Assembly (NCBI GenBank): GCA_023418535.1
Contig: JAEZZN010000126.1
Location: forward strand, 1 to 35,266
DNA: 35,266 nt
Reading direction: 5' to 3'
From: Bacillota bacterium
GTDB taxonomy: Bacteria > Bacillota_A > Clostridia > Tissierellales > Peptoniphilaceae
Shown: one piece after another, positions 14,283 to 22,088 of the stretch
Numbering within the stretch: position 1 is the first letter of the stretch
How the letters are laid out: the number at the start of each line of letters is the position of its first letter
Made by a program: the position numbers and the translations under genes
The notes under the pieces: generated by a model
Database searches by the model: none
Told to the model about the DNA's origin: nothing
Seen by the model: the letters and a program-made list of their open reading frames with translations, nothing else

Positions 14283-15194
14283 TTATATATTTGATATCCA
14301 AACTTCTTTGTCTAAATTTTCAAATTCTTCTTTTATTTTTTCAGCTATTTCTAGTGTAGAGCATAATGCTATCATACAACCTCCGCCTCCACCACCTGTA
14401 AGTTTGGCTCCAAGAGCTTTATTTTTGATAGCAATATTTACCATTTCATCAAGCTCATTACATGAAACTTCAAGTTTTTGTAGATTTATATGAGCCTTAT
14501 TCATAGTATTCCCAAGATTTTCTAAATCTTTTTCTTCTATATATTTTCTAGCTTCATTTGAAAGACTAGATAAATTTTCTATATATTCCATATATTTTGA
14601 ATCTTGTTCAATCAATTTCTTTACATTTGATACAGTCTTTTTTGTTTTACCCTTTATACCTGTATCTCCAATCACTAGAAAAGCATCTAAATCAATCGGG
14701 AATATTTCTAGCTTTTCATCTTTTATGAAATATACGGATTTATTGTGTTTTATCACATTGATATCTATTCCACTGGGATTTCCATGAATAATCCTTTCAG
14801 AAATATTCGCCCATTTAGATATATCATCTTCTGTATGTTCAATATTAAAATATCTAAATAATGCTCTTGCAACGGCTATTGATGCTGCAGCAGAAGATCC
14901 CATTCCTCTTTCATTAGGAATATCTGATTCTATTATAATCTTAATCTTTTTTCTTATATTATATTTTTCAAAAAATTTCTCTATTAAATTTCTAATTCCT
15001 AGTAAATCTTCTGATGATTCACAAAGTTCTCCTTCAAAAAATTTACAATAAATATGATTTTTTTCACTCTCTTCTATATACACATCTAAAGATACTGAAT
15101 TTATAGGTATTGCAATAGCTGGTTTACCATATACAACACTATGCTCTCCTATTAAAATTATCTTTCCATGTGAAGTTGCTAATGAATTTTCCAT
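14283..15194 (-). CDS. mvaK1: Mevalonate kinase
   Basis: 303 residues, GHMP kinase. First step of the lower pathway: mevalonate to 5-phosphomevalonate. ATSHGKIILIGEHSVVYGKP (6-25) with the E-H-S-V-V-Y-G signature, ATP loop ERGMGSSAAAS (95-105), HGNPSGIDI with the catalytic Asp, and KLTGGGGGGCMIAL near the C-terminus. It starts one base after the stop of the TctA-type gene, whose last codons supply a weak AGGT ribosome site, so expression is tied to the permease. Confidence 0.96.
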   Translation of the reverse strand: MENSLATSHGKIILIGEHSVVYGKPAIAIPINSVSLDVYIEESEKNHIYCKFFEGELCESSEDLLGIRNLIEKFFEKYNIRKKIKIIIESDIPNERGMGSSAAASIAVARALFRYFNIEHTEDDISKWANISERIIHGNPSGIDINVIKHNKSVYFIKDEKLEIFPIDLDAFLVIGDTGIKGKTKKTVSNVKKLIEQDSKYMEYIENLSSLSNEARKYIEEKDLENLGNTMNKAHINLQKLEVSCNELDEMVNIAIKNKALGAKLTGGGGGGCMIALCSTLEIAEKIKEEFENLDKEVWISNI

Positions 15195-15195
15195 C

Positions 15196-16539
15196 TTAAC
15201 CTACCAATTGTGTTATAATCCATGGCGCAGCATATAATGCCATAAATTGAACACCATAATTTACACCTTGTCTGTTTAAAAATCCACTTACGATACTTAT
15301 TAATAATACACCAAATATATTAACTACACCAGCATCCATATAAGATAAAAGTATAATGAACGAAATAAATAAACCTAAAATCGCTTCATGTGGTATCTTC
15401 TTTAATACAAAATTAGAAATGGATGATGCATATTTGTTTGTAAGTACATATGATACAGTAATAGCTATAAATGCAGCTAAAATTATCGGTAAAAGCATTT
15501 CTTTGAATGACAATATATGATGTATATTGTGTTGCGTAGTAAACACTGGTTCTGCATCGAATAAAGCAATCCCTGGACCTATTGATACCGGTGATAAAGG
15601 TATCCCCAGTGCTATTATAGGAATTAATATACCAGATATATATGTAGCTTGTATCATTGCAGACATTACTGTGATAGTTAAAAATGATTCTTCTGTTTTA
15701 CCCTTTTTACTTTTTCCCATTATTTCACCAAATAAAATAGTAAGGCCAACTGGAGAAAGTACAAATAATAAATTTGAAATGAAACCTGATATAGCTGCTC
15801 TTCCCATTTCTTCTTTAGTTGAAATCTTAAATGGATTTAATTTTTTTGTATCCATTTTCGGAATTATAATTTCTTTATCTTTATCAGTTTCCAATTTTTC
15901 TCTATTTGATTTACTAAATAATTCTATAAGATTTATTATTAATGGTCCTATTGTTATCGCTAAGAAAAATGAAACTGTGATATTTTTACTTTCAGGAACA
16001 ATTCCTGTCCCCCAATACAAATGTCTAAGTGACATAAATAACATCGAAAGCGGAATTATACTTAATAATGATAAAATTTTTGCTTTACTAAGTAATGATA
16101 AAAATATCGCTCCACCTACAAATAATAATGATGAATATTGCTTCAAGAAATTACCATATGGCGCTATTAGACTTGCTAATATTAAAGATGTCGGTAATGC
16201 TATTACTACACCAATTAAAGATCCTACAGCCATTTTCTTTATTACTAAAGCTGATAATCCTTTATCCTTTAAATATAAGCTGTGTTCCATCATTGGGGTT
16301 GCCATTACCCCTCCAGGAAGTCCAACCAAAGCTGTTGGAATTGCATTTGTAACAGATAAAGTGATAATTGATGCTACAAAAAATGCTAAAATTACTCTTG
16401 CATCTACCCCTGTTAAAACCAGAGTCAAAGTGATTGGAACTAATACCGAAGTTTCATCTGTACCCGGTATGAATCCTATTAAAGTGTATATTATAACTCC
16501 AGATAATATGGCTACAATCATTTGTACAAATATATCCAT
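15196..16539 (-). CDS. TctA-type (tripartite tricarboxylate) transporter permease
   Basis: 447 residues, multi-pass (about 10-12 hydrophobic segments). Family motifs: GFIPGTDETSVLVPI near residue 22 (counterpart of the GxxPG loop), TALVGLPGGVMATPMMEHSL, and IIALGIPLSPVSIGPG in the second half. Shorter than the ~500-residue TctA of the citrate system and nearer in size to the DUF112/COG1784 branch common in archaea (from memory). No TctC solute-binding protein is nearby; a small two-TM protein precedes it where TctB would be. It sits at the head of the lower mevalonate operon, one base from mvaK1. Known relatives move carboxylates; mevalonate is itself a hydroxycarboxylate. A role in mevalonate uptake is inference. 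Confidence 0.85.
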   Translation of the reverse strand: MDIFVQMIVAILSGVIIYTLIGFIPGTDETSVLVPITLTLVLTGVDARVILAFFVASIITLSVTNAIPTALVGLPGGVMATPMMEHSLYLKDKGLSALVIKKMAVGSLIGVVIALPTSLILASLIAPYGNFLKQYSSLLFVGGAIFLSLLSKAKILSLLSIIPLSMLFMSLRHLYWGTGIVPESKNITVSFFLAITIGPLIINLIELFSKSNREKLETDKDKEIIIPKMDTKKLNPFKISTKEEMGRAAISGFISNLLFVLSPVGLTILFGEIMGKSKKGKTEESFLTITVMSAMIQATYISGILIPIIALGIPLSPVSIGPGIALFDAEPVFTTQHNIHHILSFKEMLLPIILAAFIAITVSYVLTNKYASSISNFVLKKIPHEAILGLFISFIILLSYMDAGVVNIFGVLLISIVSGFLNRQGVNYGVQFMALYAAPWIITQLVG

Positions 16540-16543
16540 ACTA

Positions 16544-16762
16544 TTATCCTACCTTTACATTTCTTTTTGGTTTAAACAATATTGATGTAATTATAAAACC
16601 TATTACAGCTCCAAATAATCCCATAAATAGTTGCATTGAAGTATTGTCTTTATCTGCTAAAAAAAACATTCCCATTGTGGAAATTATACTTATTAAAATA
16701 CTTAATATTAAATCTTTTAGGGAAACAACATCTCCCCATAATAATACTTTATCTTTTTTCAC
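16544..16762 (-). CDS. Small two-TM membrane protein, possible TctB substitute
   Basis: 72 residues, two hydrophobic segments (about 15-36 and 43-62) with a basic C-terminus. Starts at GTG, with AGAGGT six bases upstream; the nearby ATG reads straight into a stop. It ends 4 bases before the permease gene and leads the operon. TctB subunits normally have four membrane helices, so this is half that size and the equivalence is only positional. No family recognised. Confidence 0.7.
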   Translation of the reverse strand: MKKDKVLLWGDVVSLKDLILSILISIISTMGMFFLADKDNTSMQLFMGLFGAVIGFIITSILFKPKRNVKVG

Positions 16763-16799
16763 ATTTACCTCTATATATAATAAATAATACTTTAAAAAT

Positions 16800-16828
16800 A
16801 TATTATCATTAAATTTATCGTTTTACAA
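16800..16828 (-). promoter_or_regulatory. Promoter of the permease-mevalonate operon
   Basis: The minus strand reads TTGTAA (16828-16823), 17 bases, TAATAT (16805-16800), about 38 bases before the GTG start of the first gene. Divergent from the asnA promoter. Confidence 0.5.
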
Positions 16829-16907
16829 CAAATTTTTATTCTTTTTTGATAAGTTGTTAATTCTATTTAATAAATCTTTTTATCAAAATAGCTATTATTC
16901 ATAAATA

Positions 16908-16916
16908 TGGTATAAT
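16908..16916 (+). promoter_or_regulatory. Extended -10 promoter of asnA
   Basis: TGGTATAAT, 33 bases before the start codon; no good -35 hexamer at the usual distance. Confidence 0.6.
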
Positions 16917-16949
16917 TCTTAATATGAATAAAATACGTCTGGAGTTAAT

Positions 16950-17963
16950 ATGACAAAAATATACATACCAAAAGATTATAAATCAAATTTAGATTTAGCT
17001 CAAACACAATTTTTTATAAAAGAAATTAAAGACTTTTTCCAATATGCATTAGCTAGAAATTTAGACTTATTAAGAGTCTCTGCCCCTCTTTTTGTAAAAG
17101 AAGAAACTGGACTTAATGACAATCTTTCAGGTGTAGAACACGCCGTGAATTTCTCGATTTATGAAAATGGAAAACAAACAAAATTAGAGATAGTTCATTC
17201 GCTGGCAAAATGGAAAAGATATGCTTTACATAGATATAATATCCCAAAATATAAGGGCTTATATGCTGATATGAATGCTATACGATCATTTGAAGATCTA
17301 GATAATACTCACTCTCTATATGTGGATCAATGGGACTGGGAAAAAGTTATTGATGAAAAAGATAGAAATATTGATTTTCTTAAAATGACTGTAAATACTA
17401 TATTTACTACATTAAAGGATTTGGATTATCATATGAGATTAAAAATCCAAGGATATGAAACTCTTCTTCCTGATGAAATCACTTTTATAGATACTCAAGA
17501 ACTTGAAGATAAATATCCAAATCTTTCACCAGAAGAAAGAGAAAAAGAAATTGTAAAAGAGAAAAAAGCTGTATTTCTAATCGGTATCGGTAAAAAATTA
17601 AAATCTGGAAAGCCTCATGATGATAGATCTCCAGACTATGATGATTGGAATCTCAACGGGGATATAATTGTATACAATCCTATATTAGACGATGCTCTAG
17701 AGCTTTCAAGTATGGGAATTAGAGTATCTCCTGAAGCCTTAAATCATCAATTAGAAGTATCTGGAAATCTTGATAGATTAGAAAAATCCTATCATAAATC
17801 TCTGATGGATAGAGAGCTTCCTTTTGCTATTGGTGGTGGAATTGGACAATCAAGGCTTTGTATGTTCTTCTTACAAAAAGCACATATAGGTGAAGTTCAA
17901 GTATCAGTATGGCCAGAAGAAATGATAAAAGAATGTAGTGATAATGGAATAATTTTGTTGTAG
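16950..17963 (+). CDS. asnA: Aspartate-ammonia ligase (asparagine synthetase A)
   Basis: 337 residues, full length. Makes asparagine from aspartate, ammonia and ATP; a class II aminoacyl-tRNA-synthetase-like fold. Recognisable blocks: FFQYALARNLDLLRVSAPLF, the GLNDNLSGVEHAVNF stretch (54-68), EIVHSLAKWKRYALHRY, GLYADMNAIR, DNTHSLYVDQWDWE, and the C-terminal motif ELPFAIGGGIGQSRLCMFFL (ATP site). Ribosome site TCTGGAG. A monocistronic gene with its own extended -10 promoter and a strong terminator. Confidence 0.97.
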   Translation: MTKIYIPKDYKSNLDLAQTQFFIKEIKDFFQYALARNLDLLRVSAPLFVKEETGLNDNLSGVEHAVNFSIYENGKQTKLEIVHSLAKWKRYALHRYNIPKYKGLYADMNAIRSFEDLDNTHSLYVDQWDWEKVIDEKDRNIDFLKMTVNTIFTTLKDLDYHMRLKIQGYETLLPDEITFIDTQELEDKYPNLSPEEREKEIVKEKKAVFLIGIGKKLKSGKPHDDRSPDYDDWNLNGDIIVYNPILDDALELSSMGIRVSPEALNHQLEVSGNLDRLEKSYHKSLMDRELPFAIGGGIGQSRLCMFFLQKAHIGEVQVSVWPEEMIKECSDNGIILL

Positions 17964-18034
17964 GGGTTGGTAGATATTGTATAATTTCATGAATCCCGTA
18001 TAAGCTTATAAATGCTCGAACAGCTTGCATCCAA

Positions 18035-18088
18035 CAAAAAAACACAATCAAAATAAAATCCTATTTTATTTTGATTGTGTTTTTTGTT
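18035..18088. terminator. Bidirectional terminator after asnA
   Basis: AAAAACACAATCAAAATAAA and its reverse complement form a near-perfect stem of more than 20 bp with a 3-4 base loop and T-run on the right, A-run on the left. Confidence 0.92.
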
Positions 18089-18462
18089 TTACTAGTATAA
18101 ATGGATTTACGTTGTCTACGTTTTGTATTTAACTTTGATTGGTACCTAAATTAAATACCATTTCTGATTTTTCCAATTTATTTTTCATTCTTTAGAAAGA
18201 TTTTGACCATTTTTCCGTGTTTCGATAATAATTTTTGATTTCTCAGAAAAAAATGACCCTTACAAAGACATTTCGCATGATTTTGTCCTCGTTTATTACA
18301 TTAAATTAACAATCAAGTTAAGATTTTCTGAATTTATAATTATATTTCTCAAAAATCAGAAAATCAGCTATTTTCTTTCGGTTTTATGCAATTTATTTTT
18401 CAATACTCAGAAATACTCTCTAAGTGGTATCTATTTATGAAATAAAAACTAAATTCACAAAC
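18089..18462. other. AT-rich spacer without recognisable gene
   Basis: I find no convincing reading frame. CAATTTATTTTTCA occurs twice (18174-18187 and 18389-18402), and CTCAGAAA-type motifs recur between them, so this may be decayed repeat DNA. The spacer is bounded by terminators, so it is probably not transcribed from the neighbouring genes. Confidence 0.5.
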
Positions 18463-18498
18463 AAAAACCAGAGACAAATATTTCTAAATGTCTCTGGT
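18463..18498 (-). terminator. Terminator of the deoD operon
   Basis: ACCAGAGACA (18467-18476) pairs with TGTCTCTGGT (18489-18498); on the minus strand it is followed by TTTTTGTTTG. It lies about 70 bases after the deoD stop. Confidence 0.85.
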
Positions 18499-18501
18499 AT
18501 A

Positions 18502-18522
18502 AAGTCTAACTTTTTGGGGTCA
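18502..18522. repeat. Half copy of the IS3-end-like palindrome (copy 3)
   Basis: AACTTTTTGGGGTCA at 18508-18522 with AAGTCT before it matches the right halves at 4250-4264 and 25496-25510. No left arm is visible nearby. It lies between deoD and its terminator. Confidence 0.7.
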
Positions 18523-18567
18523 CCTTACTTTCACCTTTACAGATATTTCTAAACAAAATTTTTCATT

Positions 18568-19278
18568 TTATTCTGGAGCAATTTCCAAAGCCATTTCCAT
18601 CATTTCTGTATATGCTGTTTCTCTAACTTCTGCAGATTCTTCTTCTTCACTATTGTCTGATACTGTACATATACATAATGCTTGTTTCTTGTTTTCTAAT
18701 GCTGACATATAAAGTCCTGCTGCTTCCATTTCTATTCCCAATGTTCCATATTTTTTCAAGTTTTCAATAACTTCTGGATCCCATTTTCTATAGAATTCAT
18801 CTGATGAAAGTACTGATCCAAAATATGCATTTAAATTATTCTTTTCAGCATATTCATGAGCTTTAAGTACTAATTCAAATGTAGGTGTAGGTGCAAATTG
18901 AATTATATCAAATTTACCTCTAACAACTGAAGCTGGAGTATTTGCTGCTGTTGCTACGATAATATCTCTAACTTTTAAATCTGGTTGTAGTCCACCTGCA
19001 GTCCCTACTCTTATGATTGTTTGAACATCATAAAATGCAAATAATTCATGATAATAAATCATAGCTGACGGAATACCCATTCCAGAACCCATTACAGAAA
19101 CTCTTTTTCCTTTATAGTATCCTGTAAATCCAAGCATTCCTCTTACATCATTAAATTGAGTAACATCTTCTAAAAATTTATCTGCTATAAATTTTGCTCT
19201 TTTTGGATCTCCTGGCATAAGCACAGTATTTGCTATTTGATCTTTACTTGTTGCTCCAATATGTGGTGTTGGTATCAT
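18568..19278 (-). CDS. deoD: Purine nucleoside phosphorylase, DeoD type
   Basis: 236 residues. Phosphorolysis of purine (deoxy)nucleosides to free base and (deoxy)ribose-1-phosphate; hexameric cytosolic enzyme. TPHIGA near the N-terminus, MPGDPKRAKFIA (21-32, phosphate binding), GSGMGIPSA, RVGTAGGL, GIEMEAAGLY (181-190, ribose contacts) and TVSDN with the base-contacting Asp208. The usual residue after the DeoD Asp is followed here by an acidic SEEEES stretch. AAAGGAG ribosome site. Third gene of the flavoprotein-aminopeptidase-deoD operon. Confidence 0.96.
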   Translation of the reverse strand: MIPTPHIGATSKDQIANTVLMPGDPKRAKFIADKFLEDVTQFNDVRGMLGFTGYYKGKRVSVMGSGMGIPSAMIYYHELFAFYDVQTIIRVGTAGGLQPDLKVRDIIVATAANTPASVVRGKFDIIQFAPTPTFELVLKAHEYAEKNNLNAYFGSVLSSDEFYRKWDPEVIENLKKYGTLGIEMEAAGLYMSALENKKQALCICTVSDNSEEEESAEVRETAYTEMMEMALEIAPE

Positions 19279-19299
19279 ATTCTCTCCTTTATATATTTT

Positions 19300-20613
19300 T
19301 TATTCTGCTTCATAAAAAGCTTGCATAAGTCTTGCCATATAGATGTGGTCTTCTACCCCTTGCATCTCTCTTATTGAGTGCATTGCAAGCATTGGATTTC
19401 CTATGTCTATATTCTTAATTCCTGATGCGATTTCAATAAGTGAACCTATTGTAGATCCCCCTCTTAAATCAGAACGATTATGGAAAAATTGTAATGGAAT
19501 ATTATTTTCTTTAGCAATATCAATAAGTATTGCTTTTCCAAATCCATCAGAAGCGTATGATCTTGAGGCTGACTCTTTTATTACTGGACCTTTATTAATA
19601 TATGGTCTATTTGTTGGATCAGCTTTTTCTTGATAATTTGGATGTATTGCATGAGCTTGATCTGCCGAAATCATAAATGATTTATATAGTTGATCTACAA
19701 ATGTCATTTCATCATTTCCTAATGAATATGAAATTTTCTTTAATACATCTTTAAATGTGGTTGATCTTGCTCCTTGTTGAGTTCCAGATCCTATTTCTTC
19801 ATTATCAAAACCGACAAATATTTTAGTTTGTTTTGATTCTTTTGAATCAATAATTGCTTTTAATCCTGCATGCATCATGCCTAAATTGTCGATTTTTCCT
19901 GATTGAATAAATTCTCCTTCACTTCCTATTAAATTAGCTTGTTCTCTACTATATAGGAATAAATCAGTACTTAAAATATCGTCTTTATCTATTTCTAATT
20001 CAAAAGCTATTAATTCATTTAAATCAAAATCTTCAGATAATCCAATTACTGGAAGCAGTTGAGTTTGAGGGTTTGGCAATTTATTTCTTTCATCCATAGA
20101 AGTCATATGAATTGCAAGTGATGCAATGGTCAATAAATCATAATCTAGATTTACTAGTTTTACTTCTGGTTTTAAGGATGAAGTACCTTTTACAAATACT
20201 CTACCTGCAATAGATAATGTTCTATCTAACCAAGTATTAACAAGAGGTCCCCCATATATTTCTGTATTTAATAATGTGTATCCTTCTTTTTTTATTACAG
20301 AATTTGTTTTTAATTTAAATGTTGGTGAATCTGTATGAGCGCCTACAATTTTAAATGGTGCTTCTTTATCAGAACCTACTACAAAAGCTATTATAGTTGA
20401 ATCATTTATTACTAAAAAATATTTCCCTTCAACTTCTAAATTCCATTTTTCATTGAAATTTATTTGTGTAAAACCATTTCTTTCAAGTCTTTCTTTTGTA
20501 GCATTTGTTGAATGATACATAGTCACAGATTCATCAAGATAGTTCAAATAGTCAGCTATAAATAATTCTTCATCTTCAAAATCTTCATAATATTTTTCGT
20601 ATTCTATTTTCAT
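19300..20613 (-). CDS. M18 family aminopeptidase (aspartyl aminopeptidase-like)
   Basis: 437 residues, typical length. Di-zinc metallopeptidase removing N-terminal residues, often acidic, from peptides. Zinc and active-site motifs are in place: VGAHTDSPTFKLK (about 89-101), YGGPLVNTWLDRTLSIAGRV, FDNEEIGSGTQQGARS (metal-binding Glu pair), ADQAHAIHPNY, and C-terminal MLAMHSIREMQGVEDH with the last zinc His. AAGGAG ribosome site. Lies 9 bases after the flavoprotein gene and 21 before deoD. No signal peptide, so it acts on cytosolic peptides. Confidence 0.95.
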   Translation of the reverse strand: MKIEYEKYYEDFEDEELFIADYLNYLDESVTMYHSTNATKERLERNGFTQINFNEKWNLEVEGKYFLVINDSTIIAFVVGSDKEAPFKIVGAHTDSPTFKLKTNSVIKKEGYTLLNTEIYGGPLVNTWLDRTLSIAGRVFVKGTSSLKPEVKLVNLDYDLLTIASLAIHMTSMDERNKLPNPQTQLLPVIGLSEDFDLNELIAFELEIDKDDILSTDLFLYSREQANLIGSEGEFIQSGKIDNLGMMHAGLKAIIDSKESKQTKIFVGFDNEEIGSGTQQGARSTTFKDVLKKISYSLGNDEMTFVDQLYKSFMISADQAHAIHPNYQEKADPTNRPYINKGPVIKESASRSYASDGFGKAILIDIAKENNIPLQFFHNRSDLRGGSTIGSLIEIASGIKNIDIGNPMLAMHSIREMQGVEDHIYMARLMQAFYEAE

Positions 20614-20622
20614 ATTAACTCC

Positions 20623-21948
20623 TTATTTTGATGCATTTCCCGCTACATTTAATGGATCCCATGTAGGTGAGAATGGTGGTGAATATGGGAAGTCCATAAA
20701 TCCTAATTCATCAACAGTAACTTCTTTATGGATTGCTACAACTAATGCTGTAATTCTTTCAATTCCTTTTTTACCAAATATTTGTCCACCTAATAATACT
20801 CTAGTTTCTTTATTATATATTAGTTTTATAAATATATCTTCTTGGCCCCTTAAATATGAAGTTTGATTTTTTGCTTTTATAAATGTTGCTTTGTAATTTA
20901 ATCCAAGCTCTTTAGCTTTTTCTTCAGTAAGTCCAGTAGATGTAGCTCCATATTCTCCTACCTTTATAGATGATGAACCAAGAGCTCCAATGTATGATTT
21001 TTGATTTTCAGATACTATATTTTCTCCTACTAATCTTCCCATTTTATTTGCATATGTTGCAAGTGCTGCATAAAAATTATTTATAAATTTATTATGAACT
21101 GTTGCACAGTCTCCAGCAGAATATACATCTTCAATACTTGTACGACCGCAATCATCGACAATGATTGCACCATTTTTAATCTTTTCAAGTCTATTATCAT
21201 CAATAAATGCAGTATTTGGTCTGAAACCTAAAGCCATTACCGCTGCATCACAAGGTATTTCTTCTTTGTCTGTAATTACAGCAATAGCCTTATTCCCATC
21301 AGTTTTAAAACTTTCATATGTGTTTCCAAACTTGAATTTTATACCATGTTCAATAGCTTTTTCTTTTATCATTTCAGAAATTTCATCATCAAAAATATTT
21401 GTTAATAAATCATTTTCTCTATGAACTACTGTAACATTTTTTCCGTTTGAAGCTAACTGTTCAGCTACTTCCAGACCGATAAATCCAGCACCAATAACTA
21501 CAATATTTTCTATTTCATCTAGATTTGCTTTCAGTCTATTAGCATCATCTTCTTTTACCATTGTAAATACATTTTCACTGTCTGAACCTTCTCCAAAGAC
21601 TACCGGTGTAGCTCCGGTACATATAGCTAATTTATCATATACTCTTTCAAATTCTTCATTATTTTCTAAATTTTTAATATTTACTTTTTTATTGTCAAAA
21701 TCAATACTCAGAGCTTCATGTTGACTTAAAACTTCAATTCCTTGTTCTTTAGTTTTCTCGATTGATCTAGCATACATTCTATCTGCATTATCAAATTCGC
21801 CACCTAAATAGTATGGAAGTCCACAAGCCCCAAATGAAAGATAGTCATTTTTTTCGATAATTGTAACATTTGCTTCAGGATTTGTTCTTTTAGCTTTTGC
21901 AGCTACAGAAGCTCCTGCTGCAATTCCTCCAATAATTAAAATATTCAT
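20623..21948 (-). CDS. CoA-disulfide reductase / NADH oxidase-like flavoprotein
   Basis: 441 residues. FAD-binding IIGGIAAGASVAAKAKR at the N-terminus, redox Cys42 in SFGACGLPYYLGG, NAD(P)H-binding VVIGAGFIGLEVAEQLA, and FAD motif VYSAGDCATV. The single active-site cysteine with GLPYY places it in the CoA-disulfide reductase / persulfide reductase / NADH oxidase group of single-cysteine flavoenzymes. The C-terminal SPPFSPTWDPLNVAGN contains the conserved segment seen in CoA-linked members. No rhodanese domain. It could reduce disulfide/polysulfide or oxygen; the sequence alone does not decide. GAAAGGA ribosome site; first gene of the operon. Confidence 0.88.
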   Translation of the reverse strand: MNILIIGGIAAGASVAAKAKRTNPEANVTIIEKNDYLSFGACGLPYYLGGEFDNADRMYARSIEKTKEQGIEVLSQHEALSIDFDNKKVNIKNLENNEEFERVYDKLAICTGATPVVFGEGSDSENVFTMVKEDDANRLKANLDEIENIVVIGAGFIGLEVAEQLASNGKNVTVVHRENDLLTNIFDDEISEMIKEKAIEHGIKFKFGNTYESFKTDGNKAIAVITDKEEIPCDAAVMALGFRPNTAFIDDNRLEKIKNGAIIVDDCGRTSIEDVYSAGDCATVHNKFINNFYAALATYANKMGRLVGENIVSENQKSYIGALGSSSIKVGEYGATSTGLTEEKAKELGLNYKATFIKAKNQTSYLRGQEDIFIKLIYNKETRVLLGGQIFGKKGIERITALVVAIHKEVTVDELGFMDFPYSPPFSPTWDPLNVAGNASK

Positions 21949-22038
21949 AGCTATTCCTTTCTTTTATCTCTTATATTTAATTATACATTATTGACGATTA
22001 AATTGATAATTCAATTTTAAAACTAAAAATCATTTAAA

Positions 22039-22081
22039 ATAAAAAATGATGTTTTAAGATTATTTAATCCTAAAACATCAT
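22039..22081 (-). terminator. Terminator of the metal ATPase gene
   Basis: ATGATGTTTTA (22046-22056) pairs with TAAAACATCAT (22071-22081); the minus strand continues TTTTTTATTTT. Confidence 0.85.
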
Positions 22082-22088
22082 CTTAAAA

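Noticed and set aside
15527..16585. Long open frame (352 codons) on the + strand
   Set aside because: It is wholly antisense to the TctA-type permease gene, whose protein has clear family motifs; the antisense product has no recognisable domain and no ribosome site.
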